Made by a program: the position numbers and the translations under genes. A DNA stretch of 6,030 nt from Actinomycetota bacterium (lineage in GTDB: Bacteria; Actinomycetota; Actinomycetes; Nanopelagicales; Nanopelagicaceae), in contig WLQV01000070.1 of the NCBI GenBank assembly GCA_009697555.1, positions 1-6,030 on the forward strand, given 5' to 3'. Of this stretch, positions 1 through 5,938 are shown piece by piece. The notes beneath the pieces were generated by a model. The model had not been told where the DNA came from and did not search any database. It saw only the letters and a program-made list of their open reading frames with translations. The stretch's first letter is position 1. The number at the start of each line of letters is the position of its first letter.

Positions 1-4
1 AGGA
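1..4 (+). promoter_or_regulatory. possible ribosome binding site of the sugar dehydrogenase gene
   Basis: AGGA lies five bases upstream of the ATG at position 10, an acceptable Shine-Dalgarno spacing. The window begins here, so the same bases could instead be the end of a truncated TAGGAT-like -10 box for a leaderless transcript. That reading would leave only four bases before the ATG, shorter than the 6 to 9 seen at the other boxes in this window. The two cannot be separated without the upstream sequence. Confidence 0.35.
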
Positions 5-9
5 TAAGA

Positions 10-1305
10 ATGAAGATCACCGTAGTTGCGATGGGCAAGATCGGTCTGCCACTTGCTGTGCAATTTGCGCGCAAGGGTCACTCTGTTATTGGTACCGATG
101 TCAATCAAAATACCGTTGATTTAGTTAATGCGGGCAAGGAACCTTTTCCAGGTGAGGCACACCTACAAGAGTATTTAGCCGCAGTCGTCTCCGAGAAAAA
201 ATTAGTCGCGAGCACTGATACCACCGCTGCTGTTGCGCAGAGCGATGCAGTTGTCGTCGTAGTCCCACTCTTTGTCGATGAGTCAGGAGTTCCAGACTTT
301 GGCTGGATGGATGCAGCAACAGAGTCAATTGGCAAAGGATTAAAGAAGGGCACGTTGGTTTCTTATGAAACAACTCTGCCAGTGGGAACTACTCGTAATC
401 GCTTTGCCTTAGCGCTCGAGAAAATCTCCGGTCTTAAGGCTGGCGTTGATTTTGATTTAGTATTCTCGCCCGAGCGAGTATTTACTGGCCGGGTCTTTGC
501 CGATCTCCGTAAATATCCAAAATTAGTGGGCGGAATTAATGAGCAATCCGGTGCTCGAGGAGTTGCTTTTTATCGCGAAGTTCTTGATTTTGATGATCGC
601 CCAGATTTGGTTGAAAAGAATGGCGTCTGGGATTTAGGAAGTAGCGAAGCATCAGAGTTAGCAAAATTAGCTGAGACCACCTATCGCGATGTAAATATTG
701 CACTCGCCAATCAATTTGCACTCTTCTCTGAAACCCACGGCATCGATGTTCAGAAAGTTATCGATGCATCAAATTCTCAACCATTTTCACACATTCACCG
801 CCCAGGTATTGCAGTTGGCGGCCATTGCATTCCGATTTACCCACGTATGTATCTCTGGAACGACCCATCGGCAACTGTGGTGAGCGCAGCTCGGGATGCT
901 AATAAGGCGATGCCTGAGCATGTGGTTAAGACCTTGGCGAAGTTACATGGCAATTTGAAAGATGCGCGAGTTGTAGTACTTGGCGCCTCTTATCGCGGTG
1001 GCGTTAAAGAAAGTGCTTTCTCTGGTGTATTTCCCACAGTTGCAGCACTTACTGCAGCTGGTGCAAAAGTTTCAGTGCACGATCCGATGTATACCGATGC
1101 TGAATTAACTGGCTATGGCTTTGCTCCCTATCATTTAGGAGAAGCAGTCGATGCAGCTATTTTGCAGGCAGATCACGCTGAATATAAGGAGCTCACTGCA
1201 GCATCACTGCCTGGCATAAAAACATTCCTTGATGGTCGCGGAACAACTAAAGATCAGAATTTTGCCGGAGTTCGCTATCACGTTGTTGGACGGGCAATCA
1301 AGTAA
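10..1305 (+). CDS. nucleotide-sugar dehydrogenase (UDP-glucose/UDP-ManNAc dehydrogenase superfamily)
   Basis: The family oxidises the C6 hydroxyl of a nucleotide sugar to a carboxylate using two NAD+ in the cytoplasm, feeding surface polysaccharide synthesis. The 431-residue length is normal. An N-terminal Rossmann domain starts at residue 3 with the loop A7-M-G9-K-I-G12, followed by the FSPERV segment (152-157). The central helix TYRDVNIALANQFA (224-237) and GGHCIP with catalytic Cys273 (270-275) follow. The C-terminal UDP-binding domain has LGASYRGGVKES (324-335), which replaces the usual LAYKPNVDDxRES. The HCIP form resembles the UDP-ManNAc/UDP-GlcNAc dehydrogenase branch more than classical UDP-glucose dehydrogenase, so the substrate is left open. 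Three usually conserved positions differ: Ala7 for the first Gly of GxGxxG, Thr223 where Asn is expected after Lys219, and Tyr277 where Asp is expected four residues after the Cys. The ATG is chosen because the Rossmann strand begins immediately after it. The 3' end overlaps the kynureninase gene by 8 bp. Confidence 0.9.
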   Translation: MKITVVAMGKIGLPLAVQFARKGHSVIGTDVNQNTVDLVNAGKEPFPGEAHLQEYLAAVVSEKKLVASTDTTAAVAQSDAVVVVVPLFVDESGVPDFGWMDAATESIGKGLKKGTLVSYETTLPVGTTRNRFALALEKISGLKAGVDFDLVFSPERVFTGRVFADLRKYPKLVGGINEQSGARGVAFYREVLDFDDRPDLVEKNGVWDLGSSEASELAKLAETTYRDVNIALANQFALFSETHGIDVQKVIDASNSQPFSHIHRPGIAVGGHCIPIYPRMYLWNDPSATVVSAARDANKAMPEHVVKTLAKLHGNLKDARVVVLGASYRGGVKESAFSGVFPTVAALTAAGAKVSVHDPMYTDAELTGYGFAPYHLGEAVDAAILQADHAEYKELTAASLPGIKTFLDGRGTTKDQNFAGVRYHVVGRAIK

Positions 1306-2572
1306 CTCGAGAGTCGCTTCCTGAAATTTTCTCGTAATCGCGGGCGGCCACACTGTCACGAATTCGAGCAAAGCCCTCCCAGACTTCAAGGAAACTTGTT
1401 GGAAGTGGCGAGATAGCAAGACGGAGTGCATTAGGTGTTCGATAATCAGGAATTACATTGGCAAATTTGCGCAGCGCTACTGAAATGCGTTCAGCTTCTG
1501 GATGATGAAAGGAGAGATGGCCGCCGCGCTCTTGTGCATTGCGCGATGTAAGAAGTGTGAAACCCAGCGGTGCTAACCAGGCATCGTATAAATCAATCAT
1601 TAATTCAGTGCCCTTGGCAGCCTTCGCTGCAATTGCCGAGATATCAGCCTCGCCGATCATTGTGAAAGCTTCATTGATTGAACGCAAGCCAATGATGGAA
1701 GGAGATGCAATTTGAAAGCCGCGAATTCCATCTGCCTTTTCAAATTTTGCACCCATAGCAAATTGATCTCCTTGGGCAAACCAACCTTGAATCGGCACTT
1801 GTAATTGGCTCTGTAACTCTTTGCGAACATAGAGCCAGGCAGGAGAGCCTGGACCAGAGTTTCCATATTTGTAAGTGCAGCCAACTGCTAGATCAACACC
1901 ACTCTTATCAAAATTCAATTCAATGGCACCAACTGCGTGACTTGCATCCCAGACTACTAACCCACCATATTTACGAACCACATCGGTAATGGATTTGAGA
2001 TCGTTGCGCGCGCCAGAGCGGTACTGAATTACTTCCAAACTCACAAGAGCTACATCATCGTTGAGGTATGGCTCAAGATTTTCTGCCGTGATTCGTTCGT
2101 TCTTAAAACTTGGATCGATCTCATTCTCCAGATATATCAATTTCATTCCAAGGCTCTTGGAAATACCTTCCAAGATGTAGCGATCGGTAGGAAAATTAGC
2201 AGCATCGGTAATGATTGTCTTTCGGCCAGGACGAGCTTTGATTGCTGCCATACATAGTTGATAGAAATTTACTGATGTTGAGTCACAGGCAAGCACCTGC
2301 CCTGGCCCTGCACCGAGTGCGCTCTTGCCAATCAAATCACCAGTAACTTCTGCTTCATCAATCCAATGGCCCCAACCGGTGACAACCTCTTTACCCCATT
2401 CATTGAGGAGAAAGTCATTTATTGCGGTGTGAGTGGATTTGGGCAAACGTCCAAGAGAATTTCCATCGAGATAGCAAATCTCAGGATTGTCATTGATGAA
2501 AAGCTCTCGAAATGGCGCAAGGCGATCTTCGCGATCTAATTGCAATGCATACTCACGATCAATACCGCTCAT
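1298..2572 (-). CDS. kynU: kynureninase (PLP-dependent L-kynurenine hydrolase)
   Basis: Kynureninase is a cytoplasmic PLP enzyme of fold type I that cleaves L-kynurenine to anthranilate and L-alanine (or 3-hydroxykynurenine to 3-hydroxyanthranilate) in tryptophan breakdown. The 424-residue length matches the family. Visible hallmarks in order: YLDGNSLG (34-41), the Phe/Asp cofactor segment NFPTDRY (126-132), WDASHAVGA (208-216) with Asp209 and His212, and GCTYKYGNSGPGSPAWLYV (231-249) with Lys235 as the predicted Schiff-base lysine and Tyr234 beside it. GWFAQ (263-267), GGHLSFHH (360-367) and a PDYRTPNALRLAISPLP segment near the C-terminus follow. The family usually has a leucine after KY (YKYLNGGPG), where this protein has glycine. 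The ATG at 2572 puts the family N-terminus in place and lies directly behind a -10-like box without a Shine-Dalgarno, suggesting leaderless translation. No other kynurenine-pathway gene is visible; the neighbours are unrelated. The gene converges on the sugar dehydrogenase and is divergent from the ABC-F gene. Confidence 0.93.
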   Translation of the reverse strand: MSGIDREYALQLDREDRLAPFRELFINDNPEICYLDGNSLGRLPKSTHTAINDFLLNEWGKEVVTGWGHWIDEAEVTGDLIGKSALGAGPGQVLACDSTSVNFYQLCMAAIKARPGRKTIITDAANFPTDRYILEGISKSLGMKLIYLENEIDPSFKNERITAENLEPYLNDDVALVSLEVIQYRSGARNDLKSITDVVRKYGGLVVWDASHAVGAIELNFDKSGVDLAVGCTYKYGNSGPGSPAWLYVRKELQSQLQVPIQGWFAQGDQFAMGAKFEKADGIRGFQIASPSIIGLRSINEAFTMIGEADISAIAAKAAKGTELMIDLYDAWLAPLGFTLLTSRNAQERGGHLSFHHPEAERISVALRKFANVIPDYRTPNALRLAISPLPTSFLEVWEGFARIRDSVAARDYEKISGSDSRVT

Positions 2573-2578
2573 TTAGAT

Positions 2579-2584
2579 AGCCTA
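2579..2584 (-). promoter_or_regulatory. putative -10 box of a leaderless kynU promoter
   Basis: TAGGCT on the minus strand (2584 down to 2579) fits the actinobacterial TANNNT -10 pattern. Six bases (ATCTAA) separate it from the kynU ATG, so a start site at the usual distance would fall on or next to the A of the start codon. No Shine-Dalgarno sequence precedes the ATG. No convincing -35 is seen; with a 17-bp spacer it would be TAGAAA at 2607-2602. The box is inferred from pattern and position only. Confidence 0.6.
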
Positions 2585-2604
2585 AACATTACGGCGCCAA
2601 TTTT

Positions 2605-2627
2605 CTACCTCGGGCGCCCGCGGGTAG
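2605..2627. repeat. GC-rich imperfect inverted repeat in the divergent spacer, possible operator
   Basis: A perfect 10-bp palindrome CGGGCGCCCG (2611-2620) is flanked by CTACC (2605-2609) and its reverse complement GGTAG (2623-2627). The outer arms are off-centre from the core by half a base pair (one base on the left, two on the right). It is the most GC-rich stretch of the 67-bp spacer. Its right arm runs into the TAGGCT box of the ABC-F gene, and its left end covers the expected -35 region of both divergent promoters. This placement would suit a regulator binding site acting on either gene, but no regulator is encoded in the window and the function is inference. Confidence 0.4.
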
Positions 2628-2630
2628 GCT
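2625..2630 (+). promoter_or_regulatory. putative -10 box of a leaderless uup promoter
   Basis: TAGGCT lies nine bases before the ATG at 2640. The intervening CATCACATT has no Shine-Dalgarno character, so transcription would start within a few bases of the ATG and the mRNA would be leaderless or nearly so. The -35 is weak; a 17-bp spacer points to TTTCTA at 2602-2607. The first three bases of the box belong to the right arm of the inverted repeat at 2605-2627, so a protein bound there would be expected to block this promoter. Confidence 0.6.
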
Positions 2631-2639
2631 CATCACATT

Positions 2640-4412
2640 ATGGCGCGAAATCTTGTTAACTTAGAAGAGGTCTCAAAAGCCTTTGATATTCGCCCACTTC
2701 TTGCCGATGTCTCACTTGGTGTCTCCGATACAGATCGCATTGGAATTGTTGGTCGAAATGGCTCCGGCAAGAGCACGCTTATGAAAGTAATTGCCGGAAT
2801 TGAATCACCCGATGCCGGTCGTGTAACTAAAGCAAATGCGGTCAAGCTTGGCTTGCTCTCACAATTTGATGTGCAAGATAAGAGCGCAACCGTGCGCGAT
2901 GTTGTGCTCGGTGGCAAAGCAACACATGAGTGGGCCAGAGAAAGTGGCATCCGCGAAGTCTTTACCGGATTATTTGGCGGGCATTCTGCTGAAATTTTCG
3001 ATCGCAAATTTGCAACGCTCTCTGGTGGTGAGCGACGACGCGTTGGTTTAGCGAAGCTACTTATTGATGATTTAGATTTAATTTTGCTCGATGAGCCCAC
3101 AAACCATCTCGATGTTGAAGGTGTTGCTTGGCTGGCATCACACCTTAATTCCAGGCGAATTGCTGTAGTTGTGGTGACGCACGATCGCTGGTTCCTTGAT
3201 GCCGTTACCGAACGCACTTGGGAAGTAGTGGAAGGAAAAGTTGAAGAGTATGACGGCGGATACTCTGCCTATGTTTTAGCTAAAGCAGAGCGCTCCAGAC
3301 AGGCATCGGCAATGGATGCGCGGCGCAACAATCTCATCCGCAAGGAGCTAGCTTGGCTGCGCCGTGGCGCACCTGCTCGTACCACGAAACCGAAGTTTCG
3401 AATTGATGCAGCGAATACTCTTATTGCGGAAGAGCCAGCGCCACGTGATAACGCTGAACTTCTTAAATTTGCGCAAAATAGATTAGGAAATACCGTTTAT
3501 GAAATTCATAATGCCCATTTGCGCGCCGGCGACAAAGAGATTCTAGAAAATCTCTATTGGAATGTTGGCCCCGGTGAGCGTATTGGAATTGTTGGAATTA
3601 ATGGCGCTGGAAAGACAACTCTTATGCGCTTACTTGCTGGTGAAATTAGTCCCACTGCAGGAAAAGTTGTCACGGGAATTACCGTGAAATCTGCCTTTCT
3701 TACACAGCATTTGGATGAACTCAATCCCAAGTGGCGAGTATTAGAAGCGGTTGAAAATGTCGCTAATCGCGTAGAACTTGGCGGCGGCCGCGAACTATCT
3801 GCATCGCAGCTCTGTGATCGATTGGGTTTCAGTCATGACTCACAATGGACACCAGTGGGAGATCTCTCCGGTGGTGAGCGTCGTCGCTTGCAGCTAACTC
3901 GCCTATTGATGAATAGCCCGAACGTTCTACTTCTAGATGAGCCAACAAATGATTTTGATATTGAAACACTCACAGAGTTAGAAGACCTCTTAGATTCGTA
4001 TGCAGGAACAATTTTAGTGATCTCTCACGATCGCTATTTTCTCGAGCGAGTATGTGATCGCTTCGTTGGATTATTGGGCGATGGCGCAATGCGCGATCTA
4101 CCACGAGGTATCGATCAATATTTAGAGAATCGCGCTGCTGTAAACGAAAAAAGCAAAGTCATTGACAAACCACTCAAGGGTCCTTCCTCTGCAGCAATGC
4201 AACGACAAGTAAAGAAAGATTTAGCAAGACTAGAGCGTCAGATCGAAAAAGCAGGAGCACGAGAAATTGAATTACTGGCCGAACTTGAAGCAGCTAGTTT
4301 CAATGCCGAAGAACTCATAAGACTTACTAGTGAGTTAGAGAGTCATCGCGCAAAGAAGATTGTTTTGGAAGAAGAATGGCTGCAAGCCAATGATGCACTT
4401 GAAACTGAGTAG
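2640..4412 (+). CDS. uup: ABC-F family ATPase, Uup-like
   Basis: This is a cytoplasmic ABC-F protein: two ATP-binding cassettes and no membrane domain. The family acts on the ribosome, relieving stalled or mis-set translation states; some members give antibiotic resistance. Cassette 1 has Walker A GRNGSGKST (38-46), signature LSGGERRR (127-134), Walker B LILLDEPTNHLD (147-158) with Glu152, and switch His181. The inter-cassette linker carries KELAWLRRGAPARTTKPKFR (235-254), as in Uup. Cassette 2 has GINGAGKTT (319-327), LSGGERRR (409-416), VLLLDEPTNDFD (429-440) with Glu434, and His463. Residues 519-590 are charged, Glu/Lys/Leu/Ala-rich and predicted to form the C-terminal coiled coil typical of Uup, which in E. 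coli binds DNA. At 590 residues it is a little shorter than E. coli Uup (about 635). All ATPase residues are intact; the second D-loop reads NDFD rather than the commoner NDLD. The ATG follows a -10-like box closely and gives the family N-terminus. The transporter gene follows after nine bases. A resistance ABC-F is less likely given the Uup-type tail. Confidence 0.92.
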   Translation: MARNLVNLEEVSKAFDIRPLLADVSLGVSDTDRIGIVGRNGSGKSTLMKVIAGIESPDAGRVTKANAVKLGLLSQFDVQDKSATVRDVVLGGKATHEWARESGIREVFTGLFGGHSAEIFDRKFATLSGGERRRVGLAKLLIDDLDLILLDEPTNHLDVEGVAWLASHLNSRRIAVVVVTHDRWFLDAVTERTWEVVEGKVEEYDGGYSAYVLAKAERSRQASAMDARRNNLIRKELAWLRRGAPARTTKPKFRIDAANTLIAEEPAPRDNAELLKFAQNRLGNTVYEIHNAHLRAGDKEILENLYWNVGPGERIGIVGINGAGKTTLMRLLAGEISPTAGKVVTGITVKSAFLTQHLDELNPKWRVLEAVENVANRVELGGGRELSASQLCDRLGFSHDSQWTPVGDLSGGERRRLQLTRLLMNSPNVLLLDEPTNDFDIETLTELEDLLDSYAGTILVISHDRYFLERVCDRFVGLLGDGAMRDLPRGIDQYLENRAAVNEKSKVIDKPLKGPSSAAMQRQVKKDLARLERQIEKAGAREIELLAELEAASFNAEELIRLTSELESHRAKKIVLEEEWLQANDALETE

Positions 4413-4415
4413 GCT
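4410..4415 (+). promoter_or_regulatory. putative -10 box of the transporter gene, overlapping the uup stop codon
   Basis: TAGGCT begins with the uup TAG stop codon (4410-4412) and lies exactly six bases before the ATG at 4422, the same spacing as at kynU. The six bases AAGCGA are not a Shine-Dalgarno. The transporter gene could therefore be expressed from its own leaderless promoter as well as by read-through from uup. No clear -35 is visible in the end of uup. The overlap with a stop codon means the TAG triplet alone is not independent evidence; the GCT and the spacing are. Confidence 0.5.
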
Positions 4416-4421
4416 AAGCGA

Positions 4422-5354
4422 ATGCGATTTGATTTATTAGCTGCGCTCTGTGGCGTAATGATTGCGATTCAATCACGCGTTAATGGTGAACTTTCGCACC
4501 GTCTCAATAATGGCCTAGAAACTGCATGTATTTCTTTCGGTTCAGGGTTAGTTGTTCTTATTTTTATTGCACTAGCTAACAAGAAGGTAAGGGCAGGCTT
4601 CGGCAAGATTTCGTTAGCTGCTCGCACTCGTGCAATTCCTCGCTGGCGCTTAGGTGCCGGTGTTCTAGGTGGGTTATTTATCGCAATAGCCAGCAGCATT
4701 GTTCCGCTGATCGGTGTTGCTATTTACTCGGTTGCATCAATTGCGGGTCAGACTGCGGTTTCACTCGTGGTCGATCGCATGGGTATAACCGGCGGCGGAA
4801 AAGCACCGATAACAGCGCGTCGCCTTGGGGCAGCAATTGTCACCGTTATTGCAGTACTTATTTCAGTTTGGGATCGCATAGATGCAAAGAACCTCTCGCT
4901 CTTTGCCGTCCTATTAGCGGTCATCGCCGGCGCAGGCGTTGGAGTACAACGCGCACTCAATGGCCAGATCAACGAGTTTTCTCACCAAAGTTTTGCAACA
5001 TCGCTACTTAACTTCATCAATGGCACTGCAATTCTATTTCTCATGCTCTTCGTTGGAATCTTTATAGGCAGGGCACATTTAACGCCACTTCCTGCTGGAC
5101 CTTGGTGGCTCTATACCGGTGGCACTATTGGTGTTATCTACATTGCCTTTACTTCCACCATTGTGCAACATGTTGGCGTTCTGACATTTACTCTATTTAG
5201 CGTAGGTGGCCAATTAGTAGGCTCATTAATTCTCGATGCCTTAGTTCCCACTCAGGGAGCACATGTTACTTCTTACTTGATAACGGGAATTGTGATGACT
5301 TACCTGGGTGTAATTGTGAGTGGACTAAATCAATTTCGTTTTTCGCGAAAGTAA
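4422..5354 (+). CDS. DMT-superfamily membrane transporter with two YdcZ (DUF606) domains
   Basis: A 310-residue integral membrane protein with about ten hydrophobic segments and no cleavable signal, expected in the cytoplasmic membrane. It consists of two homologous halves of about 155 residues. Half 1 has GVMIAIQSRVNGEL (11-24), ISFGSG (37-42) and GQTAVSLVVDRMG (109-121). Half 2 repeats these as GVGVQRALNGQI (172-183), LNFINGT (196-202) and GQLVGSLILDALV (263-275). The Q-x3-N-G motif (Gln17/Asn21 and Gln176/Asn180) near the start of each half is the YdcZ/DUF606 hallmark as I know it. YdcZ proteins belong to the drug/metabolite transporter superfamily; many are single-domain (about 150 residues), so this is a fused form. 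The substrate is unknown. The basic C-terminus (QFRFSRK) is expected to face the cytoplasm. It starts nine bases after uup and its last 25 bases overlap the convergent DedA gene. The ATG gives a plausible N-terminal membrane segment and follows a -10-like box. Confidence 0.82.
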   Translation: MRFDLLAALCGVMIAIQSRVNGELSHRLNNGLETACISFGSGLVVLIFIALANKKVRAGFGKISLAARTRAIPRWRLGAGVLGGLFIAIASSIVPLIGVAIYSVASIAGQTAVSLVVDRMGITGGGKAPITARRLGAAIVTVIAVLISVWDRIDAKNLSLFAVLLAVIAGAGVGVQRALNGQINEFSHQSFATSLLNFINGTAILFLMLFVGIFIGRAHLTPLPAGPWWLYTGGTIGVIYIAFTSTIVQHVGVLTFTLFSVGGQLVGSLILDALVPTQGAHVTSYLITGIVMTYLGVIVSGLNQFRFSRK

Positions 5355-5938
5355 TTCACCACAATACTTAAGACCGAGGCGCAGATAAAGAAGCCTGCGA
5401 TTGCGTATGAGGAAGTCTTAACCCAAGGAAGCGTTGCTGAGTAATACCCTGCCAATGTAATTCCACAGCCCCAGAAGAAGGCGCCAAGGGCATTAGCGGA
5501 GAGAAACTTGTAGTAATTCATCTTTGCTACACCAGCGATAGGTGGCATAAAACTTCTAAACCATGGGAAGAATCGTGCAGCTATAACTGCCCACCAGCCA
5601 TTTGCTTCGTAGAAACGCTCTGCATTTGCAATCATCCGCGCAATACGGGGTGAACTCCGCTTTTCTAAATATGGTCGCCCAATCGTGCGGCCCAACACAA
5701 AGCCAATTTGATCGCCAAAGAAAGCTGCTAAGAATATGAGGAAGATCAAAAGCAGAATGTTTAAAGAGTGGTTGGCAGCAACAACAAGGCCGGCGCTAAA
5801 GAGAATCGAATCACCGGGCAGAAAGAAGGCAAATAACAAGCCGGTTTCGGCAAAAATGATGAGAGCTGCGATCAGGTAGAAGAGAAAGGGCCCTAACGTC
5901 GAGAGTTGTTGATCAAAACTTGCCGCAAGCGAAATCAC
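5330..5938 (-). CDS. DedA family (VTT/SNARE-associated domain) membrane protein
   Basis: A 202-residue cytoplasmic-membrane protein of the DedA family, proposed lipid scramblases or flippases whose loss affects envelope integrity and pH or antimicrobial tolerance. Family landmarks in order: Glu31 in AETGLLFAFFLPGDS with Asp43 (30-44), GDQIGFVLGRTIGRP (75-89), and ARFFPWFRSFMPPIAGVAKM (121-140) with Arg122 and Arg128. NALGAFFWGCGITLAGYYS (149-167) follows. Glu31, Asp43, Arg122 and Arg128 match, with a constant offset of eight, E39, D51, R130 and R136 of E. coli YqjA, which are reported as essential there, so the protein looks functional. The start is GTG at 5938: no other start codon lies between it and the in-frame upstream stop, and the first membrane segment follows at about residue 15. 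The GTG overlaps the upstream gene's TGA by four bases, implying translational coupling. The 3' end overlaps the convergent transporter gene by 25 bp, and the tail YFREKRN is basic. Confidence 0.9.
   Translation of the reverse strand: MISLAASFDQQLSTLGPFLFYLIAALIIFAETGLLFAFFLPGDSILFSAGLVVAANHSLNILLLIFLIFLAAFFGDQIGFVLGRTIGRPYLEKRSSPRIARMIANAERFYEANGWWAVIAARFFPWFRSFMPPIAGVAKMNYYKFLSANALGAFFWGCGITLAGYYSATLPWVKTSSYAIAGFFICASVLSIVVNYFREKRN

Noticed and set aside
1305..1314. ACTC-GA-GAGT inverted repeat at the sugar dehydrogenase/kynU junction as a terminator
   Set aside because: Four-base arms with a two-base loop and no U-tract cannot form a credible intrinsic terminator.
2633..3217. A 194-codon open frame on the minus strand opposite the start of uup
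   Set aside because: It lies entirely antisense to a clear ABC-F gene, is Ser/Arg/Thr-rich with no recognisable motif, and begins in the middle of the ABC-F coding sequence; it is a shadow of the real frame.
2990..4100. Repeated CGATCGC words suggesting a HIP1-like or uptake-sequence motif
   Set aside because: Several copies are simply the codons for the His-Asp-Arg switch motif and other Asp-Arg pairs, and the full GCGATCGC octamer is not prominent.
5218..5223. A fourth TAGGCT box, inside the transporter gene
   Set aside because: It lies within coding sequence; the next ATG is out of frame and opens no recognisable gene, so it is taken as a chance occurrence.
5341..5350. Palindrome TTTCGCGAAA as a bidirectional terminator between the transporter and DedA genes
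   Set aside because: The arms leave no loop, the stem is short and AT-rich apart from CGCG, and no suitable U-tract follows on either strand.
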